Shown here in pieces: positions 17,776 through 26,586 of a DNA stretch of 64,000 bases (its first letter is position 1; the number at the start of each line of letters is the position of its first letter). The notes beneath the pieces were generated by a model that saw nothing but the letters and a program-made list of their open reading frames with translations, was not told the DNA's origin and searched no databases. A program made the position numbers and the translations under genes. The stretch is from Robiginitomaculum sp. (GTDB taxonomy: Bacteria > Pseudomonadota > Alphaproteobacteria > Caulobacterales > Maricaulaceae): positions 1 through 64,000 of the forward strand of contig JAJFFQ010000048.1 of NCBI GenBank assembly GCA_021776565.1. Reading direction: 5' to 3'.

Positions 17776-19071
17776 TCACCCTCCCAGCGACAGGCGGTAG
17801 ATCAGCACTGCAGCTTTTGTGGTATTGCGTTTCAGGGTGCTCATATCGGCGGTTTCGTCTTTGGTGTGACCACCGGTTCCCATCAAACCAAGGCCATCCA
17901 GCGCCGCATCCACATAACCGGCGGTAAAGGATATATCCGCTGCACCGGCTTTGCGCGGGTTGACCGCCATTACCTCGCCATAACCAAAAGATTGACTAAC
18001 CGCGCTGTAAAGCCCGAGCAGTTTTTTATTGGCCTCAGTGGGGCCCATGGAGGGATAACCTTCATCAAAAGTCAAAATGGCAGAGGTATGTAAGAGATTA
18101 TCGGCGGTTATCGCCTGCATTTTTACCTGTGCCTCTTTCAGTTGTTCCGGGGACAGGGCGCGTATACCCCCCGTGACTTTCAGGGTTTGCGCCACCACAT
18201 TGCTTTTGCCAAATGCGGTGCCGGTATTGGCGCTGTCACCTTTGCCAATGCGAGTGCCACCAACGATGCGGCCCGGATTAAAGCTCAGATTGGGCATGGT
18301 GGACAGAGCTTGGCGATAACCATCCAGAATTCGTGCTGCTTCCAGCACCGCACCATAGCCAACATCATTGGTAAAAATTTGCGAACTGTGTGCGGCCTTG
18401 CCGGTGACGTTCAATGTCCAACCAACACTGCCGCGCCGGGCAATAACGGCAGTTTTGATATTGCCGTCGCCGTCTTCAAAGCCCAGTGCAATATCGGCCC
18501 AGATGGCCGCGTCAATCAGGGCCTTTTTGGATTTAGCCAAAGGCCGACCACTGCTTTCCTCATCGCCAGTCATGACAATTTTTATGCTGACATCATCCAG
18601 CACATCCGCTGCCTTCAAGGCACGTAACGCGGCGATGATAATGATGTCACCGCCCTTCATATCGGTAATGCCCGGGCCTTTAACCCGCTCATTATTCAAG
18701 GGTTCAAATGTCTGAAAATCATCGGTTTTTGCAAACACTGTGTCCAGATGACCGATGAGAAGGATTTTTGGCCCCTTTGTGCCGTGAGATGCGATCAAAT
18801 GCCCGGCCCGGCCAAAGTCTGCACCATCAATCCAGTCTGTTTTGAACCCCAACTCATCCAGTTCTTTTGCGTATAAAGCTCCAACCTGCGCCACGCCGGC
18901 GAAATTCATTGTGCCGCTATTGATATTTACGCTCTGCTCGAGGGTTAAAAGCATCCTGGAGTAATCAGTCTCTATCGCATTAATGATCGCCTGTTCGGCT
19001 TTTTCATCCGCCAAACCCGGGCCACAAAACAAGGTCGCGACGACCAGAAGTGCTGCAAATTTCTGAAACAT
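17776..19071 (-). CDS. Secreted M20 metallopeptidase, glutamate carboxypeptidase type
   Basis: A 431-residue zinc peptidase resembling carboxypeptidase G2. A signal peptide (MFQKFAALLVVATLFCGPGLA) sends it to the periplasm. Metal ligands are visible in GHLDTVF, in GPGITDMKGG and in TGDEESSGRP (the catalytic Glu-Glu pair), with the dimerisation domain (about 210-325) inserted. It probably removes C-terminal glutamate or a related group from peptides or folates; the substrate is not predictable. It stands 35 bp downstream of the flavin monooxygenase on the same strand. Confidence 0.92.
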   Translation of the reverse strand: MFQKFAALLVVATLFCGPGLADEKAEQAIINAIETDYSRMLLTLEQSVNINSGTMNFAGVAQVGALYAKELDELGFKTDWIDGADFGRAGHLIASHGTKGPKILLIGHLDTVFAKTDDFQTFEPLNNERVKGPGITDMKGGDIIIIAALRALKAADVLDDVSIKIVMTGDEESSGRPLAKSKKALIDAAIWADIALGFEDGDGNIKTAVIARRGSVGWTLNVTGKAAHSSQIFTNDVGYGAVLEAARILDGYRQALSTMPNLSFNPGRIVGGTRIGKGDSANTGTAFGKSNVVAQTLKVTGGIRALSPEQLKEAQVKMQAITADNLLHTSAILTFDEGYPSMGPTEANKKLLGLYSAVSQSFGYGEVMAVNPRKAGAADISFTAGYVDAALDGLGLMGTGGHTKDETADMSTLKRNTTKAAVLIYRLSLGG

Positions 19072-19106
19072 ATGTCACCTTTATAGTTTGTATTGAGTTT
19101 TATGTC

Positions 19107-20612
19107 TTATACCTCATAAACACCGTTTAGCTCATAGTCTTCAAAATTTGGCCGAGCCATCATCCGTCTGAATGCAGCCGTGGAATGAGGCCACAAGGTG
19201 GGAATGGTGCCGTCTTCTGCCTTATACCAACTGGTACAATCAGACGCCCATACCATGCCTTCAAGATCATCGGCTATGGTATTATTATAACGTGCCTCGG
19301 CATTTTCACGCACATCGATCACACCTGAACCTGCATAACTCATGGCGGTCAGGATATAGCCGATCTGAGCCTCGATAATGAGAATCATGGAAGAATGTCC
19401 CAATCCGGTATTGGGGCCAAGAAGGGTAAAAAAGTTAGGAAACTCCGGATAGGAAACCCCGCGATAGGCGCTCAGGCGTTTAGAGAATTTTTCGTGCAGC
19501 TCACAGCCATCCCGCCCCGCCACCCTGATGCCGGCAAGAAAGTTTGTCGCCTCAAACCCGGTAGCCAAAACGATTATATCCGCAGGAATTTCCCGGCCTG
19601 TTTTGGTTTGCACACCGTATTTTTTAATGCAGGCAATATCATCGGTGACAAGATCAACATTGCCGTGCAGCAAGGTTTGATAATAATCGTCCGACAGCAA
19701 TATACGTTTACAGCCAAGCGGATAATCCGGTGTTAGTTGTTTGCGTAAACCCGGATCAGCAACAATAGCGTGCATGGCGTGCAAAGACTGCCGGGCAAAT
19801 AATTTTGCAATCAGGCTGTTTTTTTTGAACGCACGAAAACTGAACAGATCGCGGCTAATCTCCATAAAGGCGCGCCTGACCCGCAACAGCAATGGAAAAC
19901 GCCGCCAGCGTGCTTTTTCGGATGCCCTGTAGTCACGGTCATACCGTGGCACAATATAATTGGCCGTGCGCTGAAAGATGGTGAGCTGTGCCACTTCATC
20001 AACGATAGCCGGTGCAATTTGCACGGCGCTGGCCGCACTGCCAATCATTGCCACGCTCTTGCCTTTCAATGAAATTTTCCTGGGCCAACAGGCGGAATGA
20101 AAGGTCTTGCCCTTGAAGGTCTCAAGGCCTTTGATCTGCGGCACCATTGGCACGCTTAATGGCCCGGTGGCGCTAATGACAAACCGGGCCATGTGCCTTT
20201 CGCCAGATGCGCTATGCAACACCCAAAGCCGTGCCCTGTCGTCAAAACACACGTCGGCAATGGCCGTATTCAATCTGATATTTCCAGTAATGCCAAAACG
20301 GCGGGCGCAATTCTCCACGTAAGATTTAATCTCGCTTTGGAGTGAATAAACACGGCTCCAGTCGGGATTGGGGGAATGTGAATAGCAGTAAAGATGCGAA
20401 GGCACATCGCAGCCCGCACCAGGGTAGGTGTTGTCATGCCATGTGCCACTCAGGCCATTGGATTTCTCAAAAATGATAAAATCTTCAATGCCAGCACGCA
20501 TAAGGGCAATGCCCATGCCTATGCCAGAAAACCCGGCGCCAATAATGGCGACAGTGAGCACGTCACCCTTGTGGTTATTGTTCACGTCTGCGACTCCTGT
20601 GTTTGGTTTCAT
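19107..20612 (-). CDS. Flavin-containing monooxygenase, Baeyer-Villiger type
   Basis: A 501-residue class B flavoprotein. FAD-binding GAGFSGIGMG is near residue 25 and an NADPH-binding glycine motif is at MIGSAASAVQIAP. The Baeyer-Villiger fingerprint FxGxxxHxxxWP appears as FKGKTFHSACWP. Such enzymes insert oxygen next to a ketone or oxidise heteroatoms. The C-terminal ATG motif (VLATGFEATNFL) is standard. It is divergent from queC and may share a transcript with the M20 peptidase downstream. Substrate unknown. Confidence 0.9.
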   Translation of the reverse strand: MKPNTGVADVNNNHKGDVLTVAIIGAGFSGIGMGIALMRAGIEDFIIFEKSNGLSGTWHDNTYPGAGCDVPSHLYCYSHSPNPDWSRVYSLQSEIKSYVENCARRFGITGNIRLNTAIADVCFDDRARLWVLHSASGERHMARFVISATGPLSVPMVPQIKGLETFKGKTFHSACWPRKISLKGKSVAMIGSAASAVQIAPAIVDEVAQLTIFQRTANYIVPRYDRDYRASEKARWRRFPLLLRVRRAFMEISRDLFSFRAFKKNSLIAKLFARQSLHAMHAIVADPGLRKQLTPDYPLGCKRILLSDDYYQTLLHGNVDLVTDDIACIKKYGVQTKTGREIPADIIVLATGFEATNFLAGIRVAGRDGCELHEKFSKRLSAYRGVSYPEFPNFFTLLGPNTGLGHSSMILIIEAQIGYILTAMSYAGSGVIDVRENAEARYNNTIADDLEGMVWASDCTSWYKAEDGTIPTLWPHSTAAFRRMMARPNFEDYELNGVYEV

Positions 20613-20697
20613 GTAAAAGGCAGACCGTATTCATCAGTCAGGTCATAGATTTTCTCATTTTCCAGCGTTAGTGAACAGCGTCCAGGAGACTTTGACA

Positions 20698-21402
20698 ATG
20701 CACAAAAACAATACTGCATTAGTGCTTTTTTCAGGCGGGCAGGATAGCGCCCTGTGCCTTGCCTGGGCGCTAGGAAAATATGAGCATGTAGAAACCATTG
20801 GGTTTGACTATGGCCAGCGCCACAATATCGAGCTGACTGTGCGTAAAGCGTTTCTATACGAGATCAAAACAGCTCTGCCCGAACTAACCCGTAATCTTGG
20901 CGCAGATCATTGCGTTGACCTTTCCGGGTTTGGCAAACTGGCGGAAAGCTCGCTTACCCGGGAGCGTGAAATTGTTTTTAATGATACTGGCCTGCCCGAT
21001 ACCTTTGTCCCGGGTCGTAATTTGTTGTTTTTTACCGCAGCTGCCGCACTAGGCTATCGGCGTGGCTTGATGAACCTGGTGGGCGGCATGTGCGAGACAG
21101 ACTTTTCAGGCTATCCTGATTGTCGGCAAAATACACTGAACGCCATGCAAGAGGCGCTTAATCTGGGCATGGACGCACAGTTTATTATTCATACGCCTCT
21201 TATGCACACAACCAAGGCGCAAAGCTGGCACATGGCCCAAAAGCTTGGCGGCACGATTTTGGTGGATATGATTATAGAGCACACACACACTTGCTATCTG
21301 GGCTTGAGGGATAAACGCCATGACTGGGGCTATGGATGCACCACCTGCCCGGCATGTGTGCTCCGCGCGAAAGGGTTTGCACAATGGCAGGCGTCCCCAT
21401 GA
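20698..21402 (+). CDS. queC: 7-cyano-7-deazaguanine (preQ0) synthase
   Basis: A 234-residue ATP-dependent enzyme converting 7-carboxy-7-deazaguanine to preQ0 for queuosine. The PP-loop motif FSGGQDSA is at the N-terminus, and the zinc-binding cysteines occur in YGCTTCPACVLRAKGF near the end. ATG at 20698 follows AGGAGA (20684-20689) at 8-nt spacing; a GTG at 20671 is less likely. It overlaps queE by 4 bp. No preQ1 riboswitch is seen in front of it. Confidence 0.96.
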   Translation: MHKNNTALVLFSGGQDSALCLAWALGKYEHVETIGFDYGQRHNIELTVRKAFLYEIKTALPELTRNLGADHCVDLSGFGKLAESSLTREREIVFNDTGLPDTFVPGRNLLFFTAAAALGYRRGLMNLVGGMCETDFSGYPDCRQNTLNAMQEALNLGMDAQFIIHTPLMHTTKAQSWHMAQKLGGTILVDMIIEHTHTCYLGLRDKRHDWGYGCTTCPACVLRAKGFAQWQASP

Positions 21403-22028
21403 CCTATTCAGTCAAAGAAATGTTTCTGACCCTGCAAGGCGAAGGCGCACAAGCCGGGCGAGCCGCCGTGTTTTTACGCTTTACCGGTTGCAATCTCTGG
21501 TCAGGGCGCGAAGTGGATCGCCAAAAGGCGCAATGCAGGTTTTGCGATACAGAATTTGTCGGCATGGACGGACAAAATGGCGGTCAGTTCACAACACCCA
21601 TGTCCCTTGCACAGGCAGCAGCAAAGCTTTGGCCTGGCGGCGGCAAACCATATGTGGTTTGCACGGGCGGTGAGCCATTGTTGCAACTGGATACACCTTT
21701 GATTGATGCCCTGCACGATGCCGGTTTTGAAATTGCAGTAGAAACCAACGGAACGATTGTTGCGCCCGATGGCATAGATTGGCTCTGCGTCAGCCCCAAG
21801 GCCGGAGTGCCATTAAAGCAAAAAAGCGGTGATGAATTAAAATTGGTCTTCCCACAAGAGGAAAACAAACCGGAGGATTTTGAACATCTGGATTTTGCAC
21901 ACTTTGTGCTACAACCCATGGACGGGCCAGACGTGATAGAATATACGCGCAGCGCCGTAAGGCATTGTCTTTCACACCCCGGGTGGGGTCTTAGCCTGCA
22001 GACGCACAAATGGATCGGAATTTCCTGA
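21399..22028 (+). CDS. queE: 7-carboxy-7-deazaguanine synthase
   Basis: A 209-residue radical SAM enzyme making the 7-deazapurine ring from 6-carboxytetrahydropterin. Instead of the canonical CxxxCxxC, the cluster ligands are spaced C-x14-C-x2-C (from TGCNLWSG to QCRFCDTEF), an accepted QueE variant. The substrate and SAM motif CTGGEPLLQLD is present. The start at 21399 overlaps the queC stop (ATGA). Confidence 0.94.
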   Translation: MTYSVKEMFLTLQGEGAQAGRAAVFLRFTGCNLWSGREVDRQKAQCRFCDTEFVGMDGQNGGQFTTPMSLAQAAAKLWPGGGKPYVVCTGGEPLLQLDTPLIDALHDAGFEIAVETNGTIVAPDGIDWLCVSPKAGVPLKQKSGDELKLVFPQEENKPEDFEHLDFAHFVLQPMDGPDVIEYTRSAVRHCLSHPGWGLSLQTHKWIGIS

Positions 22029-22042
22029 ACACCTTTGAGAGC

Positions 22043-22417
22043 ATGAAACGCCAAACAGCGAGCATTAGCCGTGCTGCATGGTTCGAGGCTGCGCATCATC
22101 TGGCTGAATGTTCGCACGATCAGGGTTATACGCACCTGCATGGCCATTCATTTCGGGTTGAACTGACGGTATCAGGTGTTCCGTCCGGGCCAAATGGATG
22201 GGTAGAAGATCTGGCCGATCTTAAAGCTGCCTTAGATGAAATACGAGGCCAACTGGATCACAAGTTCCTCAACGACATTGAGGGGTTGGAGAAACCATCA
22301 CTAGAGCGACTTTGCGCCTGGATTGCCGCCTTCGCCCTGCCGTTTTTGCCTAAACTCAGTGCTGTCAGCGTTTCCAGACCGTCACTAAATGAGACCTGCA
22401 CACTGCAACTTGGCTAA
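22043..22417 (+). CDS. queD: 6-carboxytetrahydropterin synthase (QueD/PTPS family)
   Basis: A 124-residue protein of the PTPS fold, first step from dihydroneopterin triphosphate toward queuosine. Zinc histidines are in FEAAHHL and LHGHSF. The catalytic cysteine that normally lies four residues before HGH (CxxxHGH) is replaced by tyrosine (YTHLHGH); another cysteine occurs seven residues earlier. ATG at 22043 follows GAGAG; ATG at 22010, overlapping queE, is an alternative. Context makes the pathway role likely despite the change. Confidence 0.88.
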   Translation: MKRQTASISRAAWFEAAHHLAECSHDQGYTHLHGHSFRVELTVSGVPSGPNGWVEDLADLKAALDEIRGQLDHKFLNDIEGLEKPSLERLCAWIAAFALPFLPKLSAVSVSRPSLNETCTLQLG

Positions 22418-22427
22418 GATACGGGAC

Positions 22428-23510
22428 TCAAGCAGGTTTCAACGTGCGCGCCTCCGCAAATGAGATTAGTCTTTGCTGGTTTTCATCCCAAAGCCCAAGC
22501 CTGATACACCCAAAACTTTGCATCAACGTCATGCGTTTTAATGCCGCAAGTTCAGGATAGTCCCGCAACACCTGTTGCAACCGATAGTATGGAATTTTGC
22601 TACATAAATGATGCACATGATGCACGCCGATATTGGCGGTAAACCAGCGCAAAATACCCGGCAGGTCATAGTGGGAACTACCATAAAGCGCGGCTTCCTG
22701 AACCGTCCATTCACCAGTTCTGGCCCAGACCGTATCTTCAAACTGGTGCTGAACATAAAACAGCCAAACGCCAATGGAGGTTGCAATAATGGCAATGGGC
22801 AGATGCACCAGAAGGAACGGGCCTAATCCGACAAAATATATTAAAACCGCAATGACCAATGCCATAACAACGTTCGTGCCCATGGCACTAATCCAGTATC
22901 GCCAACCGGCGCGCATATACCCCAACGGCAGACGTTGGCGCAGCAGAAAATTATACGCCGGGCCAAGCCCGAACAGGATCAGGGGGTGTCGATAAAGACG
23001 GTAACCAAAACGGCCAAGTCGCGAAAGCCCCTGATATTCCTTAACCGTCAAAGTATCAATATCGCCAAGGCCGCGCCGATCAAGGTTTCCCGAACCGGCA
23101 TGATGGGCGGCATGGGCACGCCGCCAGACATAATAGGGCGTCAGGGTAAACACTCCAAGTATCCGGCCTACCCAGTCATTGACTTTTTTTCTGGCAAAAA
23201 ATGCACCATGCCCGCAATCGTGCTGGATCAGAAACAAACGTACCATAAACCCGCCTGCCGGTATGCTGATGGCCAGGGTCAGCCAATAGCTGATCGACAA
23301 GGCCCAGTATGCCGCCGCCCATAACGCAATAAAAGGAACAAAGGTTATAGCCAGTTCAAGTGCACTGCGCGTTACGCTGGGTTGCCAATAGCGGGTCAAC
23401 AATGGCAACCACTCACGGGCTGATATAACAGTTTTTACGGATTGTGTTTCATGCCGCGTGGAACGCATACAAACGAGCCTTTTTCTTGTGAACCCCAAAC
23501 CCTGAGCCAT
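22428..23510 (-). CDS. Membrane fatty acid desaturase
   Basis: A 360-residue di-iron membrane desaturase. All three histidine boxes are present: HDCGHGAFF, HAAHH and HHVHHL. There are four or more hydrophobic segments between them in the usual arrangement. It would introduce a double bond into membrane acyl chains, or act on a related lipid. An internal ATG 14 codons in is an equally good start. It converges on queD with only 10 bp between the stops. Confidence 0.9.
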   Translation of the reverse strand: MAQGLGFTRKRLVCMRSTRHETQSVKTVISAREWLPLLTRYWQPSVTRSALELAITFVPFIALWAAAYWALSISYWLTLAISIPAGGFMVRLFLIQHDCGHGAFFARKKVNDWVGRILGVFTLTPYYVWRRAHAAHHAGSGNLDRRGLGDIDTLTVKEYQGLSRLGRFGYRLYRHPLILFGLGPAYNFLLRQRLPLGYMRAGWRYWISAMGTNVVMALVIAVLIYFVGLGPFLLVHLPIAIIATSIGVWLFYVQHQFEDTVWARTGEWTVQEAALYGSSHYDLPGILRWFTANIGVHHVHHLCSKIPYYRLQQVLRDYPELAALKRMTLMQSFGCIRLGLWDENQQRLISFAEARTLKPA

Positions 23511-23594
23511 AAACTCATATAGCAGTTATGAAATATCGCAACCGGTTTGACTTGTTGATTAAGATACAGTCCCTCTGTTACATCATCTGTCGCT

Positions 23595-23671
23595 GGTCCC
23601 GTAGCTCAGATGGATAGAGCACCAGATTCCTAATCTGGGGGTCGCGCGTTCGAATCGCGCCGGGATCACCA
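23595..23671 (+). tRNA. tRNA-Arg (anticodon CCT)
   Basis: The cloverleaf is complete: GGTCCCG pairs with CGGGATC, D-arm GCTCAGATGGATAGAGC, anticodon stem CCAGA/TCTGG around TTCCTAA with anticodon CCT, T-loop TTCGAAT, and encoded CCA. Confidence 0.97.
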
Positions 23672-24014
23672 TTGTTTCAATGAATTAAGGTAACGTTGCT
23701 CACTTGAAATATATTTCAGTAAGCACGAGGTACGGATTAACTTTGCTTCCAAACGCTTGAAAACAAAAAAGCACCCCTACTCTCAAAGCGATCCGACTTT
23801 AGCAAAAACCTTTACCTCCCGCTCTATACCTCCCTCACCAACACACTTGCAGGCTTCTAGTTGAGGAGGTGGCTCAGTGTTGATTGTCTGTCTTCAAAAA
23901 ATTAGTAGAAAGACGAATAACCAATGTCACTTTATACCCCGAATTCATGGGGTGTATAAAAACGCTCAACTATGTAAATTGATAGCTTGAGCATTTTGGA
24001 TCACACATACTTTG
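23672..24014 (+). other. Leader region of the histidine kinase gene
   Basis: About 340 A+T-rich bases with no gene. The right end holds the palindrome and -10-like element listed next. The rest shows nothing I can name. Confidence 0.5.
23936..23980 (+). promoter_or_regulatory. Palindromic operator and -10 element before the kinase gene
   Basis: ACCCCGAATTCATGGGGT (23936-23953) is a slightly degenerate copy of the locus palindrome CCCAT-N4-ATGGG, keeping the 8-base spacer between the C- and G-runs. TAAATT (23975-23980) starts 26 nt after the first G, which would centre the palindrome near -42.5 from the transcription start. Confidence 0.6.
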
Positions 24015-25918
24015 ATGAGTATCAATAAAAAAATTTTCTCTCGGCTTGCAATAGACTGGTCACAAACGTGGCCTGTTTTCATTGTTTTGGCCATTATGAT
24101 TGCTTCGGGGATTTGGAATTACACACACACTGAAGGCATCAAACAATATCGCCTTAAACCTGAAAACATTTCATGGGTTTACGCATTGGACACACAATCA
24201 GTACGACAGCCTTATGTTGAAGAACCCGTAAATAACCTCAATACGCCTTGGCCACAAAAAAGTGGAATGCGGCAACAATTCACTTATCGTTTTCACAGTA
24301 ATGCGGGCCTGCCGCATAATTATGCACTCTTTATCCCGCACATGAATGGAGCTATTGACCTTCACGTCAATGGTGTCCCCATTTTCATACCTTGGAAAAC
24401 AACAAAAACTGCAAATTATTTTACTGCAGATAAGGCTGGTTACCTGCCGGTAGGTAACCAGCTTTACCACCCTGGAATCAACCGCCTGGTGCTTACCTCC
24501 GGTAAGACGGCGGCGCATACAGCTTTTACAAGCTTTTATTTTGGGCCTGAAAAAAAACTGTCCCCTATTTTGGCTTATATCCAAAAAATAGATTTTCTAA
24601 GATTAGTTTCAGGTTATCTCATTGTCTTATCAGCCTGCCTTGTTCTGGCTTGGGGAATTTGGATACTAAGCATCAGATATATTTATATCGGCTTGTTTCT
24701 TGGGGTGCTCTGGGTAAAATTTTTAACAATACTCCCGATTGTATCCAGCTATTTGGGTGACTGGTGGCTGCCCGTTAATCAGGGGCTGGTTCTGTTAACA
24801 TTGTTTTTTGCCCTTCGTTTTTCGCATAAAGCAAAAATACTGGCCATGGATTATTGGCCACTCAATCTACTTTTGGGGTTGGCAGCTTTCTTTTCACTAC
24901 TGGGTGGGTATGTCCTGAGCCAGTCATTGAAAATAGCGCATATCATTCTGGGCGGGTTGTGGCCGCTGATGACCCTGACAGTTCTGGCGACTATAGCTTA
25001 TTGTGCCTGGCGATATTTTCGACGAACAAAAACCAGAGCAGCGGTAACGCGTAGTACGACGGTTCTTCTGATTTTGGGTTTTCTGGTTCTGATTGTTAGC
25101 GGTAACCCGTACATGCCGCATTTTGTAGCAGGCTTACTGGAAAGTATTTTTCTATTTTCTACTCTGTTTTGTTCAACTTTTCTTGTCATACATGTTCTGC
25201 ATCAAAGCGGCTTCAGATCGCTGAAATTGCACGTCAGAGACTGCAATTATCCCGATTGATAAATATGCAGAAATTGCAATTGGATTTCCAGTCGAAAAAA
25301 CTGGAACAGGAAGCACAGGCGCGTGCCATTTTACAGGAAAGACAACGCCTGGTTCGCGATATGCATGATGGCATTGGCGGAACGCTGGCATCCCTGATTG
25401 TTCGTGTTCGTCTGGGTAAATCTAGTAAAGAAGAAACCGAAAATGAGTTGCAGAGCGGGCTAACGGATTTACGGCTGATCGTCGACTCGCTTGACCATGT
25501 GGGTCAAGACCTGGATATGGTCATGCATATGTTCAAGGATCGTATCGAGCCTCAGATCGAAGCGTCCAATATGGAATTATTGTGGGAATATGATTCGCAG
25601 CTTAATGCCCTGGCAATGGATGCAGAAAGCACACTACATGTGTTTCGGTTTTTACAAGAAGCTGTAACCAACGCAATTCGCCATTCCGAGGCACAAACTA
25701 TCTAGATTTCGTGCCAAAAACAAAAAACAGGAGATGTCATTAAAATCTGCGTTCGGGATGATGGTATAGGAATTCCGGATACCATAGAAAAGAATACAGG
25801 TCGTGGTATGTATTCCTTGAAACTACGAGCCACACGGCTGGGCGGGAAATGCACAATAGAGCGCGCAAAAAATGCCCGCGGAACAGCGGTAACCCTGTCC
25901 TTTCCCCTTGAAGCCTAA
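24015..25918 (+). pseudogene. Membrane sensor histidine kinase, NarX/DesK type, disrupted
   Basis: The N-terminal part has a membrane anchor (about residues 15-38), a periplasmic beta-rich domain (about 45-190) and about seven membrane segments (about 200-395), similar in plan to 7TM-DISM sensors. A coiled coil leads to the HisKA_3 box VRDMHDGIGGTL, then the N-box LQEAVTNAIRH and the ATP-binding boxes VRDDGIGIPD and GRGMYSLKLRA. Two lesions are visible. A 1-base loss around 25195-25210 moves the frame by -1 between IHVLHQ and KRLQIAEIARQR, and an in-frame TAG stands at 25703-25705 before the last 70 residues. All domains are otherwise well preserved, so loss is recent or reflects sequence error. 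The A+T-rich composition differs from core genes. The stop overlaps the convergent regulator by 4 bp. Confidence 0.85.
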
Positions 25919-26577
25919 GAGCGCAGCAACCCCATTTGCCGCGCTTCATAAATCGCTTCCGAGCGGGAATGAACCTGCAGTTTACGGTATATCGCCTTGA
26001 CATGATCGCCGATTGTATGGCGGGAAATACCCAGTGCTTTTGCAACTTCATCATAGGACAGGCCGCGCGAAAACATCTGCAACACTTCGGTTTCTCGCAA
26101 GGTAAGAACGACAGGTTTTTCGTCTGCACTATTCTCTGAATTCGGGTCAGCACGAACCATTTGCAGCAAGAAACGGGCAGCCTGCGGGCTGATCGGGCTT
26201 TCGCCGCCCAGTGTCATTTGCATGGCCCGGCAAATTTGCTCCGCCGGGGTATCTTTTAACAGATAGCCATTGGCTCCGGAGCGCAAGGCCGTCATGACGG
26301 TTTCCCGATCACCAAGGACGGTTAACACCAGCGCCTTGGCCGGATTGTCGCTTGCCCGCAAATGATTGAGAAAATCAAGGCCGGAGCCATCTTCAAGGTT
26401 AATATCAACCAGGAACAGGTCAGTTTTTGTTGCCGTGCATTCCTTTATGGCTTCGGCCAGAGAACCTGTGGCAAAGCCAGGTGCCATCCCGTCGCACTGG
26501 CTGATAATGGTGATGAGATACCCGCGCAGATCGCTGTCATCTTCCAGCACTGATATGATTTTTATGGTTTCAGTCAT
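25915..26577 (-). CDS. NarL/LuxR-type response regulator
   Basis: A 220-residue two-component regulator. The receiver domain (about 1-125) has the acidic pocket EDD, the phospho-acceptor Asp in LVDINLEDGSG and a conserved Lys in LLKDTPA. The C-terminal LuxR helix-turn-helix is LTLRETEVLQMFSRGLSYDE onward, followed by ALGISRHTIGDHV. It lies 9 bp after the 393-residue secreted-protein gene, so it belongs to that operon, and is convergent with the broken kinase. It is the natural candidate to bind the four palindromes of this locus. Confidence 0.92.
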   Translation of the reverse strand: MTETIKIISVLEDDSDLRGYLITIISQCDGMAPGFATGSLAEAIKECTATKTDLFLVDINLEDGSGLDFLNHLRASDNPAKALVLTVLGDRETVMTALRSGANGYLLKDTPAEQICRAMQMTLGGESPISPQAARFLLQMVRADPNSENSADEKPVVLTLRETEVLQMFSRGLSYDEVAKALGISRHTIGDHVKAIYRKLQVHSRSEAIYEARQMGLLRS

Positions 26578-26586
26578 TCCTCGATC

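Noticed and set aside
20613-20697. preQ1 riboswitch before queC
   Set aside because: The 85-base leader lacks the compact hairpin plus A-rich tail of known preQ1 classes.
25195-25215. Programmed -1 frameshift in the kinase gene
   Set aside because: No slippery heptamer of the X XXY YYZ type is at the junction, and an amber codon further down would still truncate the ATP-binding domain.
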